Shown here: positions 15,712 to 22,059 of the stretch, piece after piece
Layout: the number at the start of each line of letters is the position of its first letter
How positions within the stretch are numbered: the stretch's first letter is position 1
IMG/VR virus record: IMGVR_UViG_3300037107_000031
Span: 1-23,776 of that record
DNA: 23,776 nt
Strand: one strand, 5' to 3'
Origin: a virus
The notes under the pieces: model-generated
What the model saw: only the letters and a program-made list of their open reading frames with translations
Told to the model about the DNA's origin: nothing
Databases searched by the model: none
Position numbers and translations under genes: made by a program

Positions 15712-16227
15712 ATGGAAGCATCACACACACTTCTCAACTACGGCATCGCGGTCGCGATTCTCGTTCCCGTGATGTCGTTCGTCCTGTGGGGTGGAACGCT
15801 GCTACTGAAGAACTTGCTGAAAAATATCGACGAGTTTTTCAAGAGCTTGCTTGAACAGCAGAAGGAAGTCACCACGGCGCTGAAGGAACTGGCCCGCAGC
15901 TTCACCGGGATTCAGTACAACTGCCAGGCATGCCGGGTCGACAGCCTCACGTCGCTGCGAGAGGCAGAAGCGTCGCTGACCAAGAAGTTCGTCGAGATTA
16001 CGGCGGCGATGCACGACAAGACGTTCGCGGAGCTGTACAAGGGTTTCAACGAACTTGGAGCCAAATTCGAGAAGGCACTCACGGGGACAGCCGGGTCTAT
16101 CCGCGCGGGGAACGAAGATCTGGTCATGAAGATCGAAAACCAGCGGCTGCGAGACGAGATCGACGACCTGAGCCGGCCGCACGACATCACGGTGGGGGCG
16201 ACGCCGCAGCCGATTGGGCGCCGATGA
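15712..16227 (+). CDS. Membrane-anchored coiled-coil protein
   Basis: 171 residues. One N-terminal transmembrane segment (about residues 10-32) is followed by a long charged helical region (35-60 and 75-150), probably coiled coil. A CQAC pair lies near residues 70-73. The C-terminus is Pro/Gly-rich and polar. Topology is like a bitopic membrane protein with most of the chain on one side. First gene of the lysis cassette, with a GGAG ribosome site about 12 nt upstream. It could be a spanin- or antiholin-like component, but no diagnostic motif is present. It ends in a 4-nt overlap (ATGA) with the next coiled-coil gene, suggesting that the two products work together. Confidence 0.7.
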   Translation: MEASHTLLNYGIAVAILVPVMSFVLWGGTLLLKNLLKNIDEFFKSLLEQQKEVTTALKELARSFTGIQYNCQACRVDSLTSLREAEASLTKKFVEITAAMHDKTFAELYKGFNELGAKFEKALTGTAGSIRAGNEDLVMKIENQRLRDEIDDLSRPHDITVGATPQPIGRR

Positions 16228-16580
16228 GTGACGCCAGCATCGCCGAAATCCTCGCCGTCCTGGACCTGATTCGGCGTGAGCAGGCCGAGGCCAAGGCGAC
16301 GCTCTCCGCGCTTGAGACTATCCACGCTGAGTCGAATGCGGCGAACCGGGCAGCCATCGGGAAGATCAACTTCCACGTGGGGCAACTCGCGGCGAACCAG
16401 CGCGAAATGGGCGACCAGCTGAATACGTTGCAGAAGCGGGTGAACGCCATCCCCGACATTTTTGAGCGGTGCAAAGGCCACTGTTTGATCGCGAACCCGG
16501 AGCATCTCAGCACGTCGATTGCGAAGGCCATTCGCGAGACGAGCACCAGCCTGCCCGCGATGCCAGACCCCACCAAATAG
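16224..16580 (+). CDS. Small coiled-coil protein, function unknown
   Basis: 118 residues from the ATG that overlaps the previous stop by 4 nt. The first 80 residues are strongly helical with heptad-like spacing (for example LAVLDLIRREQAEAKATL, then GDQLNTLQKRV). A CKGHC element follows near residues 83-87. No signal peptide or membrane segment. The 4-nt coupling to the membrane coiled-coil protein and the similar build suggest a soluble partner of it. No family recognised. The stop codon overlaps the ribosome site of the next small gene. Confidence 0.65.
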   Translation: MSDASIAEILAVLDLIRREQAEAKATLSALETIHAESNAANRAAIGKINFHVGQLAANQREMGDQLNTLQKRVNAIPDIFERCKGHCLIANPEHLSTSIAKAIRETSTSLPAMPDPTK

Positions 16581-16591
16581 GAGACCTGCTC

Positions 16592-16786
16592 TTGATCCAG
16601 CCCGCGACTGCACCCGTTGCCATCCCTCCATTCGTCGCGCCACCGTCGCGAGACTCAGCCCGCGGCCACGACGAGAGGCGCCTCGGCGGCAAGTTGATCT
16701 ACTGCTTCGGGTGCAAGGAACGGCGCCCGCCTGGCGGGTGGTCGCATGCATGCGCGAAAGACGCGCGGCGGTTCATGGGCGGTTGA
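16592..16786 (+). CDS. Small Cys-rich protein (TTG start)
   Basis: 64 residues if read from TTG at 16592. I chose this start because AGGAG at 16579-16583 sits 8 nt before it and there is no in-frame ATG before the conserved-looking part. The N-terminal third is Pro/Ala-rich. The C-terminal part has C..C, a Gly/Pro/Arg loop and H.C (CFGCKERRPPGGWSHAC), so it may bind zinc. The stop shares one base with the next ATG (TGATG). No known function. Confidence 0.5.
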   Translation: MIQPATAPVAIPPFVAPPSRDSARGHDERRLGGKLIYCFGCKERRPPGGWSHACAKDARRFMGG

Positions 16787-17067
16787 TGCGCTTGCCAGCC
16801 GACACCAATACGCCGAAGGACGGAACGCCGCGGGTTCAAGCCGATGATGCCGTGACGGCGAAAACCCCCGTGCGGGTTACCGGGCTGAACAAGCACGCGA
16901 CGGTGGCCGAGGCAATCATCATCGCCGACACGCGGGACGCCAAGCACGCGAAGGACTGCCCCGCGAAGCGCGAGATTCGCGCGCTGCGGGTTGCGCTGGA
17001 GATGGCCGCGCTGGCTGTGCTGGCCGTTCTCGCAGCCGTGCTGTGGTGGAGATTCGGGCGGCGTTGA
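16786..17067 (+). CDS. Small protein with C-terminal membrane helix
   Basis: 93 residues from the ATG that overlaps the previous TGA. Residues 1-65 are polar and include an 'IIIADTRDAKHAKDC' element. Residues 70-88 are a single hydrophobic helix rich in Ala/Leu/Val that ends in WWRFGRR, so this is a tail-anchored type protein with a positive end. Placed before the promoter of the holin gene, it may belong to the lysis machinery as a holin partner, but no motif supports that. Its stop codon overlaps the -35 box of the following promoter. Confidence 0.6.
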   Translation: MRLPADTNTPKDGTPRVQADDAVTAKTPVRVTGLNKHATVAEAIIIADTRDAKHAKDCPAKREIRALRVALEMAALAVLAVLAAVLWWRFGRR

Positions 17068-17092
17068 CAATTATGGCCGATTAGGATTTAAT
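17064..17092 (+). promoter_or_regulatory. Near-consensus sigma-70 promoter
   Basis: TTGACA at 17064-17069, a 17-nt spacer, and TTTAAT at 17087-17092 (one mismatch to TATAAT). It is the best promoter pattern I found in the window. It reads into the 49-residue ORF and the holin gene. A late phage region with such a host-like promoter suggests that lysis genes can be transcribed separately from the tail operon. Confidence 0.7.
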
Positions 17093-17101
17093 CCCTGGGG
17101 T

Positions 17102-17115
17102 GCTCACTTTTGAGC
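17102..17115 (+). promoter_or_regulatory. 5-bp leader hairpin before small ORF
   Basis: GCTCA, loop CTTT, TGAGC in the leader between promoter and ribosome site (AAGGA at 17121-17125). It is too far from the start to cover the ribosome site. It could stabilise the 5' end of the mRNA. Confidence 0.4.
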
Positions 17116-17131
17116 TTAAAAAGGACCTCCG

Positions 17132-17281
17132 ATGAACCTGAAGACACCCGCGAACGTCAAGGCGCTGCTCGCCTCGGTGAAGAAGCGCGCCACCAACGCG
17201 CAGATCGCAAAGTACTGCTCGAAGTCGGGCCGCCCGTTCGTCGACCCGGTCAAGTTAGCCGCGCACCTCAAGACTCTGTGA
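17132..17281 (+). CDS. 49-residue basic protein directly behind the promoter
   Basis: Starts at ATG 17132 with AAGGA at ideal distance, and ends at TGA 17281. The product is Lys/Ala/Arg-rich (residues 10-30 hold LLASVKKRATNAQIAKYC) and may form two short helices, with a single Cys. No signal or membrane segment. It is the first gene of the transcription unit that includes the holin, 9 nt upstream of the holin start. Such a position would suit a regulator of lysis timing or simply a leader peptide; neither is shown by the sequence. Short but well supported by promoter and ribosome site. No family recognised. Confidence 0.65.
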   Translation: MNLKTPANVKALLASVKKRATNAQIAKYCSKSGRPFVDPVKLAAHLKTL

Positions 17282-17290
17282 AAGGGATCC

Positions 17291-18292
17291 ATGAAAGACT
17301 TCCTCGCATCTCTCGCACCGCAAGTTCTCGACATCCTAGGCCCGATGCTGATCGCCGCGCTCACCTACGCGTCGGTGAGGTTGGCTGCGTACATCAAGGC
17401 CCACACGGAAAACGTGCGCGCCCAAGGGATCCTGCTGCGGCTCAATGATGCCGTGGCAACCGGCGTCGGCTCTGTCGAGCAAACCGTTGTTTCGACATTG
17501 CAGGCGAACACCGTCGACGGCAGACTGTCCCCGCAAGCGGCCGGGAAGGCCAAGGACGCAGCGATTGCGCTCATCAAAGCCCAGCTTGGCGACAAGGGCC
17601 TAGCCGAGCTGATCGCCATCCTGGGCGTTGCCCCGGCGGCGGTTGACGGCGTGATCTCTAGCAAGGTCGAAGCGAGCGTGGGCAAGCTGCCTGATTCGCC
17701 GCCGCGGCCGAGCAACAGCGGCGCGGTCGTACCGACGGGGAAGATGCGCGACCCTGATGAGGACATCACCAAGGACATTCCGCCGCGCGACCCGACCAAG
17801 GGCTCGGTCAGCCTGTCGGGGTTGCTCATCGTGTGTGCCTTCTCGGCGTTCGTCGGGACGTTCGCGATGCTCAAGGTGAGCCACGCTCAGACGCCCACGC
17901 CGGTCTACGGGGGCTGCCTCAGCGGCGGGACAGTGTGCTTCGGTCCATCGGCTTCGATCACGGTGGCATCGTTCAATCTCGCAACCAGCCAGTTCACCGG
18001 CGGTGTGCAGCCCGGCGTTGGCTACGGTGTGACCTACACCCCCCCATCTGCCCCGTGGGCCGCGGTGGGCGCCGATATCGATGCGAGCTTGCGTCTCGGC
18101 CAGGGACAGCCCAACACTGCGACGTTCAGTCTCATGGGCCACTTTGCGAACTACATTTTCCTCGGCGTTGGGCCGTCGATCACGCAGGAGCCGGTGGGCG
18201 TTCCGGCGCTGGTCCAGTGGTCTATTCTCGGCGGGCTCGGTGTACCGATTGACCTCAGCGCGTACAAGGCGCAAGCGGCGGCTGCGAAATGA
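17291..18292 (+). CDS. LLH-type holin with exported barrel-like C-terminal extension
   Basis: 333 residues. The first 120 look like the LLH phage holin family: one membrane helix (10-34), then a long helical segment with 'NVRAQGILLRLNDAVATGVGS' spread over residues 41-61 and 'QLGDKGLAEL'. LLH holins are normally about 110-150 residues. Here a Pro/Asp-rich linker (135-170) leads to a second hydrophobic helix (176-194) with an AHA-type cleavage site near 199. A further 130 residues of Gly-rich alternating strands (GVGYGVTYTPP, SLRLGQGQ, FLGVGPSI, LGGLGVPIDL) follow that resemble outer membrane barrel strands. It has an AAGGGAT ribosome site and ends in an ATGA overlap. Confidence 0.6.
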   Translation: MKDFLASLAPQVLDILGPMLIAALTYASVRLAAYIKAHTENVRAQGILLRLNDAVATGVGSVEQTVVSTLQANTVDGRLSPQAAGKAKDAAIALIKAQLGDKGLAELIAILGVAPAAVDGVISSKVEASVGKLPDSPPRPSNSGAVVPTGKMRDPDEDITKDIPPRDPTKGSVSLSGLLIVCAFSAFVGTFAMLKVSHAQTPTPVYGGCLSGGTVCFGPSASITVASFNLATSQFTGGVQPGVGYGVTYTPPSAPWAAVGADIDASLRLGQGQPNTATFSLMGHFANYIFLGVGPSITQEPVGVPALVQWSILGGLGVPIDLSAYKAQAAAAK

Positions 18293-18690
18293 CCGTCGAT
18301 CCAATTGAATATCCAAGCGGCAAAACAACTCTGCTCGCCTGGGTGCAGGCTGACGGGACCGTGGTCGTTGGCGTCAAGGCCGAGGGCGACTACGGCGACG
18401 GTGCTCCGCTCAAGGCCAAGGTGTCGTCCGAAGTGTTGCGCCAGCTTGCGGATATTGTGGACGCTGCTCGCACCCGCGACCTAGAATCGCAGCTCGCCGC
18501 GGGTGCCGAGACGCTGGGCCACGAGCGGGCGCTTTGGATCGAGACGTGTGCGAAGGCGCAGGTCGTGGTCGACGCCGCGTGCTCGTTTGTTGATGGCGAT
18601 CCTCTTACTGGTAGCCCGCAAAGTGATGACACCAGAAGGGCGCTCGATGAAGTTGTCGGCGCATACCAAGACGAGAAAGGGCAGGGCTGA
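18289..18690 (+). CDS. Unknown small protein in lysis cassette
   Basis: 133 residues from the ATG that overlaps the holin stop by 4 nt. The first 45 residues are beta-like (TTLLAWVQADGTVVVGVK). The rest is helical and acidic, with Ala/Arg/Asp-rich heptads (residues 45-105) and one WIETC element. No signal peptide, membrane segment or known motif. Tight coupling to holin and protease genes suggests a cytosolic accessory role in the same operon. I do not recognise a family. Confidence 0.6.
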   Translation: MTVDPIEYPSGKTTLLAWVQADGTVVVGVKAEGDYGDGAPLKAKVSSEVLRQLADIVDAARTRDLESQLAAGAETLGHERALWIETCAKAQVVVDAACSFVDGDPLTGSPQSDDTRRALDEVVGAYQDEKGQG

Positions 18691-18692
18691 CC

Positions 18693-19526
18693 ATGGAACG
18701 AAAACATCTAGGATGGCATAAGCCGACACTTGAGCAGCAGGTCCGCGCACTTCGTACAGCGCAGCCGGAGGCTAGCAATTCTGACCTGTTCACCGTGAAG
18801 GCAACTGGCTACGCCGCCATCCCGCGCACGTCGCTACCCTCTCCGGTGCTCAACCAGTTGAACTGCGGATCCTGTACAGCCAACGCCTGGGCGCTTGCAC
18901 TCTACGTCGCCATGGTCAAGCAAGGCATCCCGGCGTTCGTCGCCGCTCGCTTGGCCATCTACTACGGCGAGCGTGCCCTTGAAGGATCAACGGCGGTAGA
19001 CGCAGGGGCTGCCATCGCCGACGGTGCTGCATTCCTGGCAAGCTACGGCGTGCCCAAGGAAAGCGACTGGCCCTACGACGTTTCAAAGTTCGCAGTGGCG
19101 CCCGGCCCGACGGTGTCGCGCGACGCCTACGACGGGCGCGGCAAGGTGAAGGTAAACTATCACCCGATTTCCTCGACGGGTAAGCAGCTGATCGCTGACA
19201 TAGGCGACTCGGTGGCGAGCGGATTTGTTCCCGTATTCGGCTGCTCGGTTACCGATGCCTTTTGCTCGTCGCAACCGAACGGGACTATTCACGCGCCCAC
19301 GAGCAACGACCAGATAGCCGGTGGACACGCCGAAGGAATCGTTGCGTTCGACCCGGACAACGAGAGCGTGATCGTTCAGAACAGCTGGGGTCCGGATTGG
19401 GGGGACTCAGACCCAGCGTTGCCTCGTGGATGCTGGCGCATGGGCTTTGACTACCTGACATCGCCAAGTTACGGGGCGTCCGACATCTGGATCATTTCGT
19501 CGCTGCCACAAGGAGTTGGAAATTGA
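18693..19526 (+). CDS. Papain-like cysteine peptidase (family C1)
   Basis: 277 residues. The C1 signature is complete: Gln55 for the oxyanion hole, catalytic Cys61 in CGSC, His212 in AGGHAEGIVAFD, and Asn230 in VQNSWGPDWG. Typical secondary motifs are also present: 'DAGAAIADGAAFLASYGVP' and an EsDWPYD phrase near 123-129. In papain Trp follows the catalytic Cys; here it is Thr62. There is no signal peptide and only a short N-terminal region of about 45 residues before the core, so no large propeptide. Place between holin and hydrolases. Possible roles: processing a phage or host protein during late infection or lysis, or virion-associated activity. The family is certain, the substrate unknown. 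It ends in TTGA overlap with the lipoprotein gene. Confidence 0.9.
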   Translation: MERKHLGWHKPTLEQQVRALRTAQPEASNSDLFTVKATGYAAIPRTSLPSPVLNQLNCGSCTANAWALALYVAMVKQGIPAFVAARLAIYYGERALEGSTAVDAGAAIADGAAFLASYGVPKESDWPYDVSKFAVAPGPTVSRDAYDGRGKVKVNYHPISSTGKQLIADIGDSVASGFVPVFGCSVTDAFCSSQPNGTIHAPTSNDQIAGGHAEGIVAFDPDNESVIVQNSWGPDWGDSDPALPRGCWRMGFDYLTSPSYGASDIWIISSLPQGVGN

Positions 19527-19783
19527 CAAAGCTCATTCTTGCCCTCGCCCTCTCATTCGCAGGCTGCGCCACCACGCAGCCCTGCCCTGTCGACGTAACC
19601 AAGCCCTGCCCCACGCCGGCCGCGACGTGCGCAACCGCGTGCGCTCAAGGTGCGAAGCTCAAGTGCCTCTGGGCGACACCTACGCCAATGGGTGCCAGTT
19701 GCGAAACCGTGTGCCAAAATTCCTCTTTAACAGTTCCATGGGATGTGGCTGGCTTGTCGACGACATCGACGTGCAACCCATGA
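19523..19783 (+). CDS. Cys-rich phage lipoprotein (Rz1-like position)
   Basis: 86 residues from TTG at 19523, chosen because AGGAG ends 7 nt upstream and the signal peptide begins right there. Residues 1-15 form a type II signal with lipobox SFAGC. The mature part has eight more cysteines and a 'TPMGASCETVCQN' phrase that I recall from small phage proteins encoded near lysis genes. It has the place of an Rz1-type outer membrane spanin subunit, but it is not nested in an Rz gene and is Cys-rich rather than only Pro-rich, so that role is doubtful. Overlaps the peptidase gene (TTGA) and the next small gene (ATGA). Confidence 0.7.
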   Translation: MTKLILALALSFAGCATTQPCPVDVTKPCPTPAATCATACAQGAKLKCLWATPTPMGASCETVCQNSSLTVPWDVAGLSTTSTCNP

Positions 19784-19917
19784 GCCGTCGTGACGCCGAC
19801 ACCAGCGAGCCAACGCAACCGCAAGAGTCGCCCCCGGCGACGTCGGCGTGGCAGAGGGCTATCGAGCTGGCGAAGCGGCTGCGCGGGCAGGACAAGGAGG
19901 GGCGGGAATGCGCCTGA
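19780..19917 (+). CDS. 45-residue polar protein
   Basis: Starts at the ATG overlapping the lipoprotein stop by 4 nt. The product is rich in Ser/Pro/Glu/Gln in the first half and has a basic helix at the end (AIELAKRLRGQDKEG). No membrane segment. The end overlaps the start of the transglycosylase gene by 10 bases, and its final codons carry the AGGAGG ribosome site of that gene. It may exist mainly to couple translation. No family recognised. Confidence 0.45.
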   Translation: MSRRDADTSEPTQPQESPPATSAWQRAIELAKRLRGQDKEGRECA

Positions 19918-20420
19918 CCGTCGCTCTCCTGCTGGCCGGCCTGCTCCTTTGCTGCTACGGCAGTCGCGCGCGTGCCGACGTTGCGGAACTTGCGCTTCGC
20001 CGAATGTGCGGCCCCTCGGCGGTTCGGCTTGCGCCGCTCGTGCGGGCCGAGGCGCGGCGGAACCTGTCCGACGTGCGGCTTGTGGCCATCATCTTCACCG
20101 AATCGGGCTGCCATCCCGATCGCGTAAATCTCACCACCGGCGCCGTCGGCTTGCTCGGCATCATGCCGGGGCGAAGCGCGGACCCTGACCGTCTTGAAGC
20201 CGCTCAGCTTTTGGACCCGGCGACGAATCTCCACCTTGGGGCAAGCCACATGCTCAGGCTAATAAGCCTCTGCGGCTCGTTCGCGGGGGCTGCGCACGTG
20301 TACCACAGCAAGGACGGCAAGTGCCGAAACTGGCGCGGCGATGCCTACGTGGCTCGTCTGTTGCGGATGGAGCGAGATTTCCTGCGCTGGTTGCGCGGCG
20401 AAGAAGCGAGGGTGTCATGA
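19908..20420 (+). CDS. Secreted SLT-type lytic transglycosylase
   Basis: 170 residues from ATG 19908, with AGGAGG 8 nt upstream. A signal peptide covers residues 1-23 (basic start, Leu-rich core, RARA site); the CC pair in the core is not a good lipobox. The SLT fold is recognisable: catalytic Glu65 in FTESGCHPDRV, then the glycine motif GAVGLLGIMPG at 78-88, then N107-L-H-L-G with a following helix, and a late HVYHSKDGKC. It should cut peptidoglycan glycan strands in the periplasm. Having its own signal peptide means it can be exported without the holin. Upstream and downstream overlaps show it is co-translated with tiny neighbours. Confidence 0.85.
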   Translation: MRLTVALLLAGLLLCCYGSRARADVAELALRRMCGPSAVRLAPLVRAEARRNLSDVRLVAIIFTESGCHPDRVNLTTGAVGLLGIMPGRSADPDRLEAAQLLDPATNLHLGASHMLRLISLCGSFAGAAHVYHSKDGKCRNWRGDAYVARLLRMERDFLRWLRGEEARVS

Positions 20421-20584
20421 CAGTATGCGGGCGTTGCGGGGTGGAGATAACATCGCTCGGACTGGTTCACCAGTGCTTCGCCAACTATTGGATGTTGCCG
20501 GCCCGCATGTGCGCATGCGGACAGTTCGCCGACATGACGGCGCCCGCTATTCGGTACCCAGTATCAATCGCGGTGATGCCATGA
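20417..20584 (+). CDS. Small zinc-ribbon-like protein
   Basis: 55 residues from the ATG that overlaps the transglycosylase stop by 4 nt. Four or more potential metal ligands are visible: C..C at residues 4-7, H..C near residues 18-20, then C.C near 32-34. This spacing fits a small zinc-binding knuckle. It may bind nucleic acid or protein. It ends in ATGA overlap with the next tiny gene. No family recognised. Confidence 0.55.
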   Translation: MTVCGRCGVEITSLGLVHQCFANYWMLPARMCACGQFADMTAPAIRYPVSIAVMP

Positions 20585-20700
20585 TCTCCGGCAAGCGCAT
20601 CGTCATCATCACCCGCGAGGAATTCGCGCGCGAGATGGTAATCCACGGATGGATCATGCCGGCAGATGTTCCCGCGCTGAAGGCGAAGGGGTTGCGGTAA
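20581..20700 (+). CDS. 39-residue protein
   Basis: Starts at the ATG that overlaps the previous stop and ends at a TAA whose last base is the first base of the next ATG. The product has a strand (KRIVIITREE) and a helix ending in LKAKGLR. It looks like a piece of a phage small-protein family that often precedes VRR-NUC genes, though I cannot name it. Support comes mainly from perfect coupling on both sides. Confidence 0.5.
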   Translation: MISGKRIVIITREEFAREMVIHGWIMPADVPALKAKGLR

Positions 20701-20987
20701 TGCGGTACACTAAGCGCGACTCCATCCACAGCGCCGTCGTGGGCGCCTTTCGCGACATGGGCCTCAGCGTGTACGATGCCGCGCATGCCGGACGCGACTT
20801 TCCTGACCTCGTCGTGGGCTGCAACGGAATCACCTACCTGGTGGAGCTGAAGACCGGGAAGGCACCGCAAACCGAAGGCCAGGCCGCTTTCGCGAAGGCG
20901 TGGCGGGGTTCGCCGGTCGTGGTACTCCGCTCGGTGAAGGACTGCGTTGACTGGGCCTGCAAAATTCGGCGAGCGCGGGCAGCTTGA
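20700..20987 (+). CDS. VRR-NUC / resolvase-like nuclease
   Basis: 95 residues. The PD-(D/E)xK core is visible: Pro35-Asp36 in GRDFPDLVVG, a turn with Asn-Gly, then Glu49 and Lys51 in YLVELKTG, followed by a helix with Gln57 (APQTEGQAAF). A conserved helix with AFRDMG lies at residues 14-21. Size and order match the phage VRR-NUC family, whose members cut DNA or branched DNA. Its site in the middle of the lysis cassette, between two peptidoglycan hydrolases, is notable. It may help with genome processing late in infection. The start overlaps the previous stop by one base (TAATG). Confidence 0.78.
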   Translation: MRYTKRDSIHSAVVGAFRDMGLSVYDAAHAGRDFPDLVVGCNGITYLVELKTGKAPQTEGQAAFAKAWRGSPVVVLRSVKDCVDWACKIRRARAA

Positions 20988-21103
20988 CCGACCTCTGCCC
21001 AGCGCGTGCGCTTGGATTTGTAGGCAAATGCCTCGCGGCGTCTGGGGGTTGCGACCGGATTATCGCGGGTCGCGGGTGCGCAAACAAGAAGGGGAAAACG
21101 ACG

Positions 21104-21679
21104 ATGGACATCGGTGACTATTTCGACGATCTCGAGACCCACGAAGGTTGTACGAGCTGGCTCTACTGCGACGTGCGCGGCTTCGTGACGGTGGGTATCG
21201 GCAATCTCGTTGCAAGCGCTGACGCCGCGAAGGCGTGCCCGTTCGTCCATAGGGACACCAACGCGTGGGCCACCGACGACGAAAAGGCCGCCGGGTGGCA
21301 GACGATCAAGGACGCCTTCGACGCCACGAAGTCTGCCGCTTTCTACGCAGGGAAATGCGACTTGCGCTTGGCGCTCGACTACGTCAAGTCGCTGGTCAGT
21401 ACGAGACTCGCGAACGAGTTCATCCCTGGACTAGTTCGACTCTGCCCGCAGTTCTCGACGTTCCCCTTGCCGGCCAGGCGCGCCCTCGTGGACATGGCGT
21501 ACAACCTCGGCGTGCATGGGCTCGGGATGTTCCCGCACATGCTCGCGGCGTGCAACGCTGGCGACTGGGCCATGGCGGCGGGGCAGTGCCACCGGAGTTC
21601 TTGCAGAGATACGAGAAACGCATGGACCGCACAATGTTTCATCGACGCCGAAGTGGCCACGCCGGGCCCGACGTCTTGA
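21104..21679 (+). CDS. Endolysin, GH24 lysozyme (T4-like)
   Basis: 191 residues from ATG 21104, chosen for AAGGGG about 10 nt upstream and because the catalytic domain starts right there. A TTG at 20984 in the same frame, overlapping the nuclease stop, would add 40 residues; this is the alternative. The T4 lysozyme triad is present: Glu14 in ETHEG, Asp23 in YCDVRG, Thr29 in FVTVGIGN. An insertion of about 60 residues follows (40-100). The late 'PLPARRALVDMAYNLGVHGL' segment also matches the family. No signal peptide in the ATG form, so it needs the holin to reach the cell wall. The C-terminus from residue 155 is Cys/Arg-rich and less like the family. Confidence 0.82.
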   Translation: MDIGDYFDDLETHEGCTSWLYCDVRGFVTVGIGNLVASADAAKACPFVHRDTNAWATDDEKAAGWQTIKDAFDATKSAAFYAGKCDLRLALDYVKSLVSTRLANEFIPGLVRLCPQFSTFPLPARRALVDMAYNLGVHGLGMFPHMLAACNAGDWAMAAGQCHRSSCRDTRNAWTAQCFIDAEVATPGPTS

Positions 21680-21825
21680 CCGTCGTCGCCGGATGTTCGT
21701 GGCCCCTGTGCCTGCTCCCCTGGTCGCGCTGCTGGTGCGGCTACCGCCTAGCTCGGCGCACGTTCGGGCGACCGGGGCCTTCGCTTTATCTGGCGTGCTA
21801 GGATGCGAGGCGAAAGAAGGTTCCC

Positions 21826-22008
21826 ATGAGCATCGTTGGCCTGATTTTGGTGTTGGTGATCGCTGGCGTCGTGTTGGCCTACGTGCCGATGGACGGGCGC
21901 GTGAAGACGATCATCATCGTCGTCTTGGCACTGGTGACGTGCGGATGGCTCATGAACTACTTCGGCCTCTGGGGGTATTTGCAGGCAGGGCCGCATCGGG
22001 GACGATAG
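21826..22008 (+). CDS. Small two-helix membrane protein (Thivi_2564-like)
   Basis: 60 residues with an AGAAGG ribosome site. Two hydrophobic helices (about 3-20 and 28-48) are separated by a short loop with VPMDGRVKT. The loop motif followed by II.VV resembles the Thivi_2564 small membrane protein family known from phages and bacteria. A role as holin or antiholin is plausible after an endolysin gene. A gap of 146 bp separates it from the endolysin; I see no gene there. Nothing overlaps on the right side, where the gene-free stretch begins. Confidence 0.65.
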   Translation: MSIVGLILVLVIAGVVLAYVPMDGRVKTIIIVVLALVTCGWLMNYFGLWGYLQAGPHRGR

Positions 22009-22026
22009 GTCGCTCCCGACAAAAGA

Positions 22027-22056
22027 AACCCCGGTTGACTTTCGTCCGCCGGGGTT
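22027..22056 (-). terminator. Hairpin with T-rich exit on the minus strand
   Basis: AACCCCGG (22027-22034) pairs with CCGGGGTT (22049-22056). Read on the minus strand the stem is followed by TCTTTTGTC, as in an intrinsic terminator. On the + strand only CCACACTC follows, so it is not a good terminator for the lysis operon. It may end minus-strand transcripts entering from the right, or be the 5' part of the structured element described next. Confidence 0.55.
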
Positions 22057-22059
22057 CCA

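Noticed and set aside
20984-21103. TTG-initiated extension of the lysozyme
   Set aside because: It overlaps the nuclease stop, but its ribosome site is weak. The ATG at 21104 has a better one and begins the catalytic domain. Kept as an alternative only.
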